Of a stretch of 64,000 nucleotides of DNA, positions 1 through 14,200 are shown one piece after another. Below the pieces are notes generated by a model. The model saw nothing but the letters and a program-made list of their open reading frames with translations. It ran no database searches and was not told where the DNA came from. The translations under genes were made by a program, and so were the position numbers. Source of the stretch: Apostichopus japonicus (Eukaryota > Echinodermata > Holothuroidea > Aspidochirotida > Stichopodidae). The stretch lies in NCBI RefSeq assembly GCF_037975245.1, contig NC_092571.1, positions 24,175,564 through 24,239,563 on the forward strand, given 5' to 3'. Every line of letters starts with the position of its first letter. Position 1 is the stretch's first letter.

Positions 1-2805
1 AATCTTTGTCACACTTCATATGAGAATATCAAAATGTAACACAGCAAGTTTTAACCCTGTTTGATTTCAAGTGATCGACAATGCTATATACATTGCACAC
101 ATATGCGAAAAACTAAACGTTAGACTCATCTACATTACTTTTGGAGTTTACTTTGTTTACAATTTTTTTTGGGGGGGAGGGGGATTCACGTCTGCTGAGC
201 TCAAATGACATTTGATCCCCACAGAAAAGAATAACACTCCTGTTCCCAGAAAGGTGAATATGCACTCTATTGACCTATCAAGTGACCTTTGACCTCTCGA
301 AGAACAACATGGTTCTGTGACTTACAAAGTTGGTTTTGCATAAATGTACAAAGTTCATACACGCTTTAAGTTTGGAGAATTTTCAGATTTTGACATTATG
401 TCGACCTCAAATGATGTACGGCCTACCCCTCGATAATGAAAAACAACCGAGAACTTTCTTAAGGGGCATGGCGAGTAGAAGATTCATCAACTGCATACTT
501 TTGACCTCAAATAACCTTTGACCTCCACCAAATCTATTCCAAGGAAGATAATTATGAAAGGGCACATTTCAATCAACCATTACATTCTTCACTAATATAG
601 ATGTAGCGTAAGCTCATTTGAACATTAATTTTCTTTTTTTTTTATTTTTATTATCATTCCAACAAGAGTCCAAACAATGTACAATTCATAATAACATATA
701 CTTTATGACCAATAGTCAATATTAATGACAACAACAAATAAATCATTAAACTTCAAATAAAGATTTCCACTTATGCCATCTGATATCAAAAGCATTTTGC
801 TTACAACTAGTTTGATACATAAACTTTTCTTTTAAATAAAAATTCTTTAAATCAATTTTACCATAGTTAAAGGAAGGTTTCTCATTTTTAACCTTACTTT
901 TGTAAACACAAAATTTCAGAACATTAATGACCTAAAATGACCTTTGACCTTGCTCAATAATGGAGTGGGCAAAGAAATTGCAAAAGGGGAATCTGCACAC
1001 CTAATTGGAGGTTCATGTATACCTCGCTTAATGAGTTATCGTGTTTACGATCCAATGCGCCTCTTACGCATATCCATACACCCCACGCACGCGCGGAGGC
1101 ACACACCATCGTTAAGAAGGGGGGAAAGTATATCTGTTGTTAGTTTCTCCAGGGAGTTGTTATGGAACTCCCTGGTTTCTCATACAAGTATTTTTGCTTT
1201 CACGTGATCGGCATCGGGTGACTGTGGCATGGTATTTTCTTTTCTAGGTTGCCTAAAAGCAGCTGCGGTGTGAGGCTTTAACTTGACGCAAACATTGCAT
1301 GGAACTCCGTGCTAGTCTTGTAATGAATGTTTAATATCTTCGATAAAATAAACATGTCAGACGAAGAGAGTCGGGAATTCTAAGACTAGGGTTACCTATA
1401 GTTACTAAACAGTGAATGCATTGCAGACAATATTAGAAGAGTCTGGTTACTTGTATTCTAAGCATAATAAGTTGATGTTAACTGATCCGACCTCAAGATG
1501 GTAATGCCTAATATTTGGTTGAGTCTCTATATACGACTTCCTTTCATGGTTTGTAGATAATCAGCCAATGAATAACAGCCTTCTCAGTAACAGTCGATCT
1601 GTATTGAGAGAAAGAGCTAATTCGGAAAACAAAGTTAAAAATTCGAGTAGACAAGTCCACACCCTACTGGAGAATTTGGTGTGAACGTATGCAGTCGGGA
1701 TCTTGGTTGGGAGGAAATTGGGGGAGAGGGGGTAGGGGATGCGAGACGGCAGAAAAGGGTTCAGTCTGGAGGAAGGTGAGGGGCGCAAACGTCTGGGGGA
1801 GCAGTGTTACGTGTGCAGACTCAGATTTGATGGGAGAGGGGGGGGGGGTTAGGGGAAGGTATATCAGCTCAAAACGTCCCGACAAAATGAAACCTTAGTT
1901 CATTCTGCCCCACAAATTTCAGTATTTAAAAGAATCGTCGCGGTAACGAATGTGTATGAAGACCGCTTCCCCCAACCCACTCACCCCCCCCCCCCGGCTC
2001 ACCACCACCTCCCTACCCAAATTTGCAAATTATGGGAGTGCAACCATGATGTCAAAATTTGTCAAAATTATCTATATTTCCTCTTATTGCAAAACATTTT
2101 GTATTCCTTTCTAACTCCCCCTCTTCGCAATACCATACTTCCATTCCGATACCCATATTCAAGCAATACCGAAAAGTACACACAGTGGTATGTTTATAAT
2201 ACTAATAATAGCAAGTAGGCAAATGAACTGTTATTCTTTCCACACTGCTTGTTATTGCATATTTGAAACAGATCACTGCCAAAAAACAAAACAAAATATG
2301 CCGTGCGAGAGTATAAAAAAATCTATAAATAAATATGAGATCAAAAAGTAAAGGTTTATTAAAAGAAAAAGACCAGACTCGGTGGTCTTCGCGAGCCAAG
2401 ATGTTATTTTAACATACGCGAAACCGACAGTAATTGCTCATTGCCATAATAACAGCATATTGTGTTTATTTGCTTTACCGATTATAAATTCATTTGGGGC
2501 TGATATTAGACATGCTGGGATGTAACATAACCTCCCGCCGGAATATTTATGTAGTCAACGGCAGCAGCAATGATGCCAAACATCAACCGAACTATACCGG
2601 GAGTAGCAACAAAAAATGTCTGTATAGGTATTCTGCGTGGTTTATGAAGCTGAGCCTGATTGCTTAGCCAAAACTTTTTGAATTTCTTACTTTTTTGTCA
2701 TTTTTGCTGTACAGACAATATAACAATTCTTGAATACGAACGAAGGAGTAAAATTAGGAGCATAAAACCATGTAGTTTAATAAGAGTACAGACAACTTTG
2801 TTAAA
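1..2805. other. intergenic DNA, no gene recognised
   Basis: No open frame here resembles a known protein and no convincing exon was found. The stretch holds C- and G-homopolymer runs (for example near 170-185, 1840 and 1986) and scattered TGACCTTTGACCT motifs (283-295 and 938-950), which also occur in the dispersed repeats further right. A perfect short hairpin lies at 1149-1175. The rest is AT-rich unique-looking sequence. Confidence 0.6.
1149..1175. repeat. short perfect inverted repeat (hairpin)
   Basis: CCAGGGAGTT at 1149-1158 is exactly complementary to AACTCCCTGG at 1166-1175 with a 7-base loop. It resembles in style, not in sequence, the paired hairpins in the tandem units (for example 19707-19734). 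In an animal genome it is more likely a piece of a mobile repeat than a terminator. Confidence 0.6.
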
Positions 2806-3117
2806 ATATAATCATAATATTACATTTTTATATAGCGCTTTATACCGGTGATAGGTCTCAAAGCGCTTTACAGATTTTATATTACCCCTGGTCAATGATC
2901 ACTTGTCCCAGAGACAATCCCTCCAGTCGGCAGCAGTTATATACTGCAACCAATGACAACTTACCTCACAGGTACCCATTTAACCCCTGGGTGGAGAGCG
3001 GCAATTGAGATCAACCATCTCGCCCAAGGAACACAACGTAATGAACTAGGCTGGAATCGAACCAGCAATCCTTGAATCACGAGTCCGACGCCTTAACCAA
3101 TTGTCCACCACGTTCTC
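2806..3117 (-). mobile_element. tRNA-derived SINE
   Basis: Read on the minus strand, the element starts near 3117 with a tRNA-like head. A B-box GGTTCGATTCC lies at 3053-3063 and an A-box-like TGGACAATTGG at 3097-3107, the internal RNA polymerase III promoter layout. The body follows, and the 3' part (2830-2870) carries the motif AAAGCGCTATATAAA near an A/T-rich tail. Length about 310 bp is typical for a SINE. It is not a functional tRNA gene, because the sequence runs on well beyond the tRNA-like part. The exact 3' end and target duplication were not resolved. Confidence 0.7.
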
Positions 3118-3929
3118 TGACAATGTGTAACCGTACGGAATCACTACAAGTTTTCTAACTGTACTTTAATGTGTCAATAGCATATCAAACTTACAAATAC
3201 AACCCCCTAAAAAGGAAAACTCGAAGGGTGTCTTGGTATCAAATATTTTTCTAGAAGTGACAAGATCCAACCAACTAAAATTTTAATCTTGATATATTTT
3301 AATCCATGACAAAAGAAACATTTTGAGTGCTAGTAATGTTTTTTATAACTTTTCTGGTTTTGAGATATTCACCCTTCAAAGGCTACAATTGTTGTTGACA
3401 TCTGTTCCTCAGTGCAGGCCTTTGAATGTTAATGTTAAAAATTGTTTTTAATAAATTCTAATAATTCAATCAAAACATGTTCTTGTATCTTCATATACGA
3501 AAAACAGAACATCCTTGGATGGCATTCAAACCCATATGTCCTTGTTAAACATTATAAACATGTTATTTTGAGGCCATAAAAATAGCCTTGTGGTTTCTAC
3601 TGAGTTTTGCGATACATCTGAGGATCTTAACTAATGGTTTGTGTCTTAGACTGAGTAGTCCAGTCACTTTTGCTGTTTACATGGTCATTTCTCAAAAATG
3701 AAAAGTTTTCTAGAAGCTACAACCTTGACTGACAGCGAGTGTTTTGATAGGGCTACATCATATTATAATTAAGTTTGCACCTAAAGTCAACTTTTAATGA
3801 CAGTGGACAAACCACAATAGTTGTATGATAGCACACAACCAGCCTAAGTGATGCTATGACATTATGTCCAAGCAGTAAGCACCACTGACCACATGAAACT
3901 CAATGCTGTCATTAACAACTATGTTGCTA

Positions 3930-4280
3930 TAGTGTACATGGCAACTTTGTCACCATGTTGCTAACCATTTTGCCAAACGTGCCAACTATGTTGCCACCAA
4001 CTATGTTGCCATATAGTATGTTGCAACTACATTGCCAAACATGCCAACTAATTTGCCAACTATATTTCCTAACAACTATGTTGCTAAATAGTATGTTGCC
4101 ACCAACTATGTTGTCAACTATGTTGTCAACTTTGTTGTCAACTATTATTGCCATTACCAAGCAACTATGTTGCAATATAGTATATTGCAACTATGTTGCC
4201 AATCATGCCAACTAATTTGCCTACAATATTTCGTAACAAATATGTTGCCAAATAGTATGTTGCAACTTTGTCACCTTGGT
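3930..4280. repeat. degenerate tandem repeat of CAACTATGTTGCC-like units
   Basis: Roughly 350 bp is built from variants of CAACTATGTTGCCA (12-15 bases each). A longer period is visible: about 4000-4080 recurs at about 4165-4260, including the stretch around ATAGTATGTTGCAACT. Both long overlapping open frames here are only by-products of the repeat. Confidence 0.7.
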
Positions 4281-4567
4281 GCTATAGCCTCCCTAATGCT
4301 GTATCAAACGGTTCACAGTTTGAGTCACTCCATTTGGTAAATCAATCAGAGAACTGTTTAACCAATCAAGCATTCGCTCGATCTTTATGAACTGAGCATT
4401 TTTCAAACGAAAACAGTTGACAGTAGCTTTTCAATTCCTTCATCCTTAAAGATGTCCTCTGAGCTTGACAATAGCAAATTACCACTGTCTATCTGCAGAG
4501 CTTTACTCTTCTCTCATATGAAGGCACAAATCCCTTCTGTTTAAACTGTCACTTCCATTTCCTCTCC

Positions 4568-5040
4568 AACATTTCATATTACTCTATAACATTTCATATT
4601 TCTCTCCAACATGTCATATTATAGTTCTTTAGTTGTTTTATCACATGAGAAAGCTTTTTCCAAGTCGGTGTAGGGAACTATAGTAACTTCACGACTGTCT
4701 AACCAAGGATCACTACATTCAAGATGTTTCTGTGGCTGATGACAAGGCATGCTCTGCTCTCTGAGTGTCCTGGAACAGTTGCCTCACCTATCTTCATCCT
4801 TAATGCGAGCCATGTCACCAAAATATCAAATTTCTCTCCAACATTTCATATTCCTCTATGACATTTCATATTTCTCTCTAACATGTCATATTATAGTTCT
4901 CTATTTGTTATATCACACGAGAACTCTTTCCTTAGGCAGTATAGGGAACTATAGTAACTTCACGACTGTCTAATCAAGGATCACTACATTCAAGATGTTT
5001 CTGTCACTGATGACAATGGATCCTTCTCTCTCAGAGTGTC
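4568..5040. repeat. diverged direct duplication that includes the YEATS4 3' end
   Basis: The stretch 4568-4770 recurs at 4840-5040, about 272 bp apart. Shared landmarks are GGGAACTATAGTAACTTCAC and CACTACATTCAAGATGTTTC. The right copy contains the stop codon and last codons of YEATS4 exon 7 (ending at 4990). The left copy is a decayed duplicate of that coding end plus its 3' untranslated sequence, with the reading frame lost. Confidence 0.75.
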
Positions 5041-8000
5041 TTGTTCTTCTAACTTTCGAATCTCTTCTTTGAAATGGGCAGTGACTTCCTTACTTTGCTT
5101 CAACCGTTCACTCAAGTCGTGGATTTCTAAACGGATTTTCTTTCGTGCCGACTGTAGCGTGCCGACTGTCTTCACTGCTAAATCTGTGACTGAAAAAAGA
5201 GGAAAAGAGAGAATAAGCGAGATAACAGCAATAGGACACGAACAGAATTAACAAACGGAATAATAAATTACTAGATATAATCTACTCCTAGTAGTCATAC
5301 TCATAACAAGGGGAATATCTACTCGTACTTGTACTTCTGCTGCTGTGTTCACCCTACAACCCTGAGGCCTAGGGTTACTGATTTACTGTGTGTGTGCTTT
5401 ACATCCTAACAGGCTTTAATAATGTTAGACATCATTTGTTTTAACATTTAAACACAAGAATATTTTGTGTTCAAAGAGTATTGGTGACAATTTATGTCAA
5501 AATCAGGGGGAGGGGAAAATGGTGGGAGAAATATCACATACTCACTTCTTGATTTATCTGAAAATAGGGCAACTATTCCAGCCTTAAAAAAACCATAAAG
5601 ATCTGAGTTGTACTTGGCACTATGCTGTTGTACTCGGGCTTATAAATCACAGCCAAATGGTCAACGTTTGCTTTACATGCTAATAGACATAGTGCTAAAC
5701 ATCATTATTATAACGCTGAGACATCAGAATACCTTGTGTTCAAAGAGTATCAGTGACAATTTCTGTCAAAATAGGGAACATGGTGAAATAAGGCACATAC
5801 TCAGTTCTTGATTTGTCTGAATAAGGCAACATTCCAGCTTTAAAATGATCACATGATCAACTATGTTGGATATATTTAACTCTTCTTGTGATTAAAAATC
5901 AAATATAAAATCTGATTTCTTGGAAGATGATTTCTGAGCAAATGCAGCGTTAAAGTTTCCTATTTGTGAGCGAGACAATTTGAAAGATGTGTCATAAATA
6001 ACAAATTTTTGGGAAATTTTGATCGTCTTTAAATCTTCGTTTCCATAGTTACTGCAAATTTAATATAAGAAAAACACAGAATGATCATGGCAAAAAATGA
6101 AAATTCACCCCTGTGGAATATTGTTCACCTCTCTTAACTTCAAAGACAACACTGCTAAACCTGAATTTGGGCAACTTGTCCCTGATTTTGAGAGAATGGG
6201 TCAAATTTATGTGGTGGGTGCTTGGTGTTACACCACAAATGAACCAAGCTGCTTTTGACGAGAGAGCAGAAGGAATGGTAGGACATAGTCAACTTACAGT
6301 CAGTTTCATGTTTGTACGGTCCTAAGGTCAGAGGTCTTGTGTTGACTAAAAGCTGCTGCATCATTAATGTTGGATCCTGGAAAATCTGAAATATAAAAAA
6401 TATGAATATAAAAAATATAAAATTAAATGTCATTTGGAATAATATATGAAATGTCACCCGAGATTGACTTCTGGGCACGAAAAAACGAACAACTTGATCC
6501 CCTCTCAAAGCCAATTCTCTTACATTAACTGTATCATTATTACAATGCTACTGTCAAGCCAGTATCAAGAGTATCAATTGATACTACACATCATCAGGTT
6601 AAAGGTTGGTGAGCAACCTACTGTGTACTCTTTAAACAAGATTAAAAAATCTTGAGAGAGGCTTGTGATGCAACGCCTTTGCACCATTCAACATCATGGG
6701 CTCAACATTCAGAAAGGACATGACTAACTTGTCCCCACCCCTCCATCTCCCCTTGCTTCCCCCTCCCACAATCCTCTTCTCATAGCTCTCTTCCACCCTT
6801 TTTTTCTCCACACCTTTCTGTCTTTGTCCTTCTCCGATATATTCCCTACCCCCTTCCCTTAATCCTCTCTTTGTCCCTCCACTGTTTATCTCCTACCTCT
6901 CCTCTTCCCCTGTTGGTTTCTTTCTTCTCTCCATCCCTTGTCTACTAATCCCCTTACATCTATCTCTTTGTGTTCACCATGCTCATTAACCTGTCTAATA
7001 TTCTGTGCGTGTTTTTGTCCCTTCTGTTAATGTTACTTGTCATTTTGCCTCTGAAGAAGATCCTGCTAGGATCGAAACGTCAGGCCAACTTACTTTTACA
7101 CATTCTCTTACACAGGCTCTCTAGTGGATACGCAGTTTGCTAACAGTTTACTTTTATTTTAAGATCAAATAATCTTAGCTTTAAAGGTCACAAAACGTTA
7201 TGTGGTAACTGGTACAGTAATGTCAGTTGCATTTTGTTTTGCTCTTCTAAGTCTTTTGGATTTTTTTCCCTGAGTTCAAGACATCCCTGGTTATTTGTTT
7301 ATGAGCCAGTACTCCAATACTACTATAGAAACTGACCTTAATCTTCTTTTAATCTCACAGTGTAGTAGAATTTTGAAGGTTCAGTTTAAGTTTACATTCT
7401 TTCTTGCCCCCCACCCCTTTTGTTTTAAAAATAAATTTTACCTTTCTTGTGTTTCAGCCTTCATTTCGTACATTTTATATTTCATTTTGCATAATTTTTC
7501 TTTTATCATGTACGCTACTTATGTTGTGAGTATTTATTTACACTTGAAGGGACATAACCTGTTCAAATCAATTGAATCAGATCAAATCAAAATCAGACGA
7601 GAACAAAAGTACCATGAAAGTTAAGCAAGAATGAAACAATTAAAAAGCTTTCAGCAATTCTTCTAACTGGATTTGTCCTGAGAATGGACTCAACGAAAAA
7701 TAAAATCTTACCATTTCATCGTAGTGTTCAGATACCAGTGTCTTTTTTCCAAGCATCAAGTTGGTCTCCGTTTGGAAGAGCTTTAAAAAGTGATAAAGAG
7801 TCACCTGTGATGGAGACAAAAGTAAAGTATGCAGCAGTGAGTTATTTATCTCAAAAAGCAGGGTAAGAGGGACTGCCGGGTAAGAGGGAGGTAAGAGGCA
7901 GGGTAAGAGGGAGTAAGAAGAGTTAGAGGGACTGCACAGAAATCAAACTGTCTAGGTCGTCGCGGCTGGAATTACAGATTGAGAGGGGCGTGTGGACTGT

Positions 8001-8194
8001 TTGTTGGCCGGGTTAAAATTGTACTGGACTCTCACTGAGATGGCACGGCACCAGATCAAGTTTTCAGCTCTCAAGAAGGACACCCAGGGCAATTTTCGAA
8101 AGTTTGAAAAAGGCCACTCAATGCTTCATAACTGTTTTCTGGTACAAATATTGCTGCAAGCCCCAACAATGTTTCATAATTTCATTAGATTGAC

Positions 8195-8288
<94 letters not shown>

Positions 8289-11200
8289 GCAGCTACGACG
8301 ACTTGATTAAATGTGGCACCGCACAACAATTGTTGTCGTTGGGTGACAGATGATTTTCAAGGGTGTGGGGGGGGGGCGCCAATGGCCATTTGCCGTCCAC
8401 TGATAATTCAAGCTCATTTCTACACACATGATAGTGCAAGATAAGCTTGTTAAAGTACTAAGGTAATCGAGGACCCCCTCCCAGCCATCCACTTCCGTCC
8501 AACTATTAAAATGAAAGACTTTTACTCACAGGTCTTTCGTTGGGATCCACAAAGAATATCTTGATGATCACTTCAAATTCTCCCCAGCCAGTCTCTGTTA
8601 TCTCAAAGGGAGGCTTCGTAACAGCTGAAGAGAAAGTCATATATGTAAATCTTTTAATTGATTCCAAAGTCTGAGGTGGTCGGTTGCCTCAGCTTTACAC
8701 GTTGAACATTTCCGGTCAAACGAGAGGGGGGAGGGTGGGGGGGGGGACTCCATTGACAAATTTCAGTTCTTTCTTATTGCAAAGGGTCATCAGTATTGAC
8801 CCCGAATATGCTAGAAAGTAAAAGTAATGGTCACTCTTATTTATTTTAATACAGCCACCGTCATTGCATCTAATACTCTCTTACACTACTGTGTAAATGT
8901 CCAGGCAATAATTTAATGTTCAAAGTAATGGTCACTCATATTTATTTTAATACTGCCACCCTCATTGCATCTCATACCCTCTTACACTACAGTGTTAATG
9001 TCCAGGCAATAATTTAATGTTCAAAGTAATGGTCACTCATATTTATTTCAATACTGCCACCCTCATTGCATCTAATACTCTCTTACACTACAGTGTTAAT
9101 CTCCAGGCAATAATTTCATGTTCAAAGTAATGGTCTCTCATATTTATTTTAATACTGCCACCCTCATTGCATCTCATACTCTCTTACACTACAGTGTAAA
9201 TGTCCAGGCAATAATTTAATGTTCAAAGTAATGGTCACTCATATTTATTTCAATACTGCCACCCTCATTGCATCTAATACTCTCTTACACTACAGTGTTA
9301 ATGTCCAGGGAATAATTTTATTTTCAAAGTAATGGTCACTCATATCTATTTTAATACTGCCACCCTCATTGCATCTAATACTCTCTTACACTGCAGTGCA
9401 AATGTCCAGGGAATAATTTAATGTTCAAAGTAATGGTCACTATATTTATTTTAATACTGCCACCGTCATTGCATCTAATATTCTCTTACACTACAGTGTA
9501 AATGTCCAGGCAATAATTTAATGTTCAAAGTAATGGTCACTCATATTTATTTTAATACTGCCACCCTCATTGCATCTCATACCCTCTTACACTACAGTGT
9601 TAATGTCCAGGCAATAATTTAATGTTTAAAGTAATGGTCACTCATATTTATTTCAATACTGCCACCCTCATTGCATCTACTGTAATACTCTCTTACACTA
9701 CAGTGTTAATGTCCAGGCAATAATTTCATGTTCAAAGTAATGGTCTCTCATATTTATTTTAATACTGCCACCCTCATTGCATCTCATACTCTCTTACACT
9801 ACAGTGTAAATGTCCAGGCAATAATTTAATGTTCAAAGTAATGGTCACTCATATTTATTTCAATACTGCCACCCTCATTGCATCTAATACTCTCTTACAC
9901 TACAGTGTTAATGTCCAGGGAATAATTTTATTTTCAAAGTAATGGTCACTCATATCTATTTTAATACTGCCACCCTCATTGCATCTAATACTCTCTTACA
10001 CTGCAGTGCAAATGTCCAGGGAATAATTTAATTTTCAAAGTAATGGTCACTCATATTTATTTTAATACTGCCACCCTAATCGCATCTCATACTCTCTTAC
10101 ACTACAGTGTAAATGTCCAGGCAATAATTTAATGTTCAAAGTACTGGTCACTCATATTTATTTCAATATGCCACCCTCATTGCATCTAATACTCTCTTAC
10201 ACTACAGTGTTAATGTCCAGGCAATAATTTAATGTTCAAAGTAATGGTCACTCATATTTATTTCAATACTGCCACCCTCATTGCATCTAATACTCTCTTA
10301 CACTACAGTGTTAATGTCCAGGGAATAATTTTATTTTCAAAGTAATGGTCACTCATATCTATTTTAATACTGCCACCCTCATTGCATCTAATACTCTCTT
10401 ACACTGCAGTGCAAATGTCCAGGGAATAATTTAATTTTCAAAGTAATGGTCACTCATATTTATTTTAATACTGCCACCCTAATCGCATCTCATACTCTCT
10501 TACACTACAGTGTGAATTTCCAGGCAATAATTTAATGTTCAAAGTAATGGTCACTCATATTTATTTCAATACTGCCACCCTCATTGCATCTAATACTCTC
10601 TTACACTACAGTGTTAATGTCCAGGGAATAATTTTATTTTCAAAGTAATGGTCACTCATATCTATTTTAATACTGCCACCCTCATTGCATCTAATACTCT
10701 CTTACACTGCAGTGCAAATGTCCAGGGAATAATTTAATGTTCAAAGTAATGGTCACTCATATTTATTTTAATACTGCGACCCTCATTGCATCTAATACTC
10801 TCTTACACTACTGTGTAAATGTCCAGGCAATAATTTAATGTTCAAAGTAATGGTCACTCATATTTATTTTAATACTGCCACCCTCATTGCATCTCATACC
10901 CTCTTACACTACAGTGTTAATGTCCAGGCAATAATTTAATGTTTAAAGTAATGGTCACTCATATTTATTTTAATACTGCCACCCTCATTGCATCTACTGT
11001 AATACTCTCTTACACTACAGTGTTAATGTCCAGGCAATAATTTCATGTTCAAAGTAATGGTCTCTCATATTTATTTTAATACTGCCACCCTAATCGCATC
11101 TCATACTCTCTTACACTACAGTGTAAATGTCCAGGCAATAATTTCATGTTCAAAGTAATGGTCACTCATATTTATTTCAATATGCCACCCTCATTGCATC

Positions 11201-14200
11201 TAATACTCTCTTACACTACAGTGTTAATGTCCAGGGAATAATTTTATTTTCAAAGTAATGGTCACTCATATCTATTTTAATACTGCCACCCTCATTGCAT
11301 CTAATACTCTTACACTGCAGTGCAAATGTCCAGGGAATAATTTAATGTTCAAAGTAATGGTCACTCATATTTATTTTAATACTGCCACCCTAATCGCATC
11401 TCATACTCTCTTACACTACAGTGTGAATTTCCAGGGAATAATTTCATGTTCAAAGTAATGGTCACTCATATCTATTTCAATACTGCCACCCTAATCGCAT
11501 CTCATACTCTCTTACACTACAGTGTGAATGTCCAGGGAATAATTTCATGTTCAAAGTAATGGTCACTCATATTTATTTCAATACTGCCACCCTAATCGCA
11601 TCTCATACTCTCTTACACTACAGTGTGAATGTCCAGGGAATAATTTCATGTTCAAAGTAATGGTCACTCATATTTATTTCAATACTGCCACCCTAATCGC
11701 ATCTAATACTCTCTTACACTACAGTGTGAATGTCCAGGGAATAATTTAATGTTCAAAGTAATGGTCACTCATATTTATTTTAATACTGCCACCCTCACTG
11801 CATCTCATACTCTCTTACTCTACAGTGTGAATGTCCAGGGAATAATTTAATGTTCAAAGTAATGGTCACTCATATTTATTTTAATACTGCCACCCTCATT
11901 GCATCTCATACTCTCTTACACTACTGTGTCAATGTCCAGGGAATAATTTAATGTTCACATTTTTCTGTAGTAGGTTTGAAGACTCTGAATTTTGTCCTTT
12001 ATAAAATACTAAAAAAAACTACTAAACATCCTTGGACTTGTACAGCAATTTGATCATTTTACATAGCATTTTGCAAAGCGATACCGGATCAATTATTTCC
12101 CGGTAGGACTAAAGATGAGTTGGAGAGTCAGAACCTTGCAGAAAGTTCTTTTCAAAACTGCTAGCACCTTTTAGCATGCTAAATATGGGACCAAATGCTG
12201 ATGATCTTAGACGTTCTCAATGCCTTTTGAAAGTAGACTTTACTCACCTCTGACTGCATTATTGTAGCTCTCGTGCAATTTGAACTGAATTTTCTTCACG
12301 TAGGCAGACATATCCTAGAATGAAACCAAACATACAGGCACGCTGGTTAGTGAAATCATTAATTAGGTTAAACTCTATATATGGGAGAGAAAAGGGAAAA
12401 AAGAGAGAATCTTGTTTCTGCAATTTTTGTGTGTAGTACTACAAACCAATTCTGGTTTCCAGTTCTATGGTTGAGTGGTTGAAGGCATTGGCATTACAAA
12501 CAATCAAAGCCTAGAATCTGGGAGGTTGTAGTTTGCGGGCTCTTACATGCTAAGGAACAACGGGTTTCTCGTCTGAGAGAAATCCACAGTTTTCCTCCAT
12601 CTGAAATGGTCTCCAAATTGTAAAATATTGATATTCCAACAAGGAACTAAAACTGCAGACTGAATAGCCACCCGATTTAGCCATTCACCTATTCCAACTT
12701 GCCTACATGGCTGCTTAGCGTCATAAAATAACTGCCTTTTAGGGACATGATTTAATATTATAATTATTATTACAATGTTTTTGCAACTTTAGTTGTCTAA
12801 TATCTGCAACATTGTATTCTTAATACTGCAACATAATATAAAATGGTAACATTACAATGAATGAATTACATTACAAATGAACATAAGAAAGAGGAACTTA
12901 TTATGTACTGTACCCCATTCCTGTATGGGTGGACATAAGATTTGAGGTTCTTTCCTTATACTTTACCTCATACCTATATGGCTTGACATATAAGATTTGA
13001 GGTTCTTATTTTACACTGTACTTCATACGTTAAAAGGATTGTCTGGTGGCCCAAAGAAGTTACCTTAAAAAATGATAAATAATTTTCCAAACATGTTTTC
13101 AAAGTATGAGAACGCTAATGTTGCGTTCGACAGAGAAACGATTTTTTAATCGTTAAGGATAGACATTTCAAATATGATTTGAACAGTACAGAACGTGACG
13201 CCAGATATGCTAATGCAGATTGCGACATAACCCACCCTCCGTACAGTACCTATACGGTAATCACAACAAAAACCGCGTTTGTATACAGATAAATTTCTTC
13301 CATAATTTTCCGTGAAATTTCTTAGAAATTTGATATGTTTTCAAAAACTCCTTAAGCCGCCATGTAGTAGATTGGTGGTTTCGTGGTCTTTGTGTAACAC
13401 AAGATAAATTTTAACAGCAGACTCTTTGTTGTTTAGGCTATACATCGCGCTATCCAGCTCCAACGCGAAGAATGTTCGCATGTAGGCTATACTCTAACGT
13501 TTACAATCGGACAGTTCTGCGAAGCCTAAGCTTCTCAGTGCTATATTCTGCTCTGACAACGATTCTGATAAATTTCTTCCTTAATTTTCGGTGAAATTTC
13601 TTAGAAATTAGATATGTTTTAAAAAACTCCTTAAGCCGCCATATATGTAGTAGATCAGGGGGTTTCGTGGTCTTTCGGTAACACAAGATAAGTTTTAACA
13701 GCAGACTCTTCGTTGTTTATACATTGCGCTATCCAGCTCCAGCGCGAAGAATGTTCGCATGTGTAGGTTACTCTAACGTTTACAATCGGACAGTTCTGCG
13801 AAGCCTAAGCTTCTCGGTGCTACATTCTGCTCTGACATCGATTCCGCCAAGTTTCATCTTTCAGTGTTCCGAATGCTTTTCAAGTTTCTTTTTATTGTAA
13901 ATTTGATCTGTGAATTTTATTTCAGCGATTTCGAAGAACAGTTTATGAACTGTGGTTTGAGTGTGAGAGTATATTTTGTGCAACGCTATACGAATACCAA
14001 CTGGGCATGGTACAGTAGGATATACACTCGCGATAGGTACGTTATATAATAGGCAATCACATGTGCGTTACACGTGAGAGTGTATTGCTGCGGAAATGGG
14101 AGTGCTAACTTCAAGTCGCCTGTTTTGCCTATTTGCCAGCACTACGTCAATCACCAAATTGAAGCGTTCGAACAAACGGTACTTTTTGTGAGAAACTGGT

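Noticed and set aside
3050..3117. Functional tRNA gene on the minus strand
   Set aside because: A and B boxes are present but the sequence continues as a SINE body with an AAAGCGCTATATAAA tail.
5560..5590. Possible extra YEATS4 exon flanked by CTATTTTCAG and a GAGTATG-like site on the minus strand
   Set aside because: Exons 6 and 7 already join in frame and match the family without it, and the spot lies in a diverged intronic duplication.
7992..8306. Open frame with a poly-methionine run
   Set aside because: It is the (ATG)n microsatellite in a YEATS4 intron.
8818..11957. Regular repeat considered as a CRISPR array
   Set aside because: The whole 101-bp unit repeats; there are no short constant repeats with unique spacers and the setting is a eukaryotic intron.
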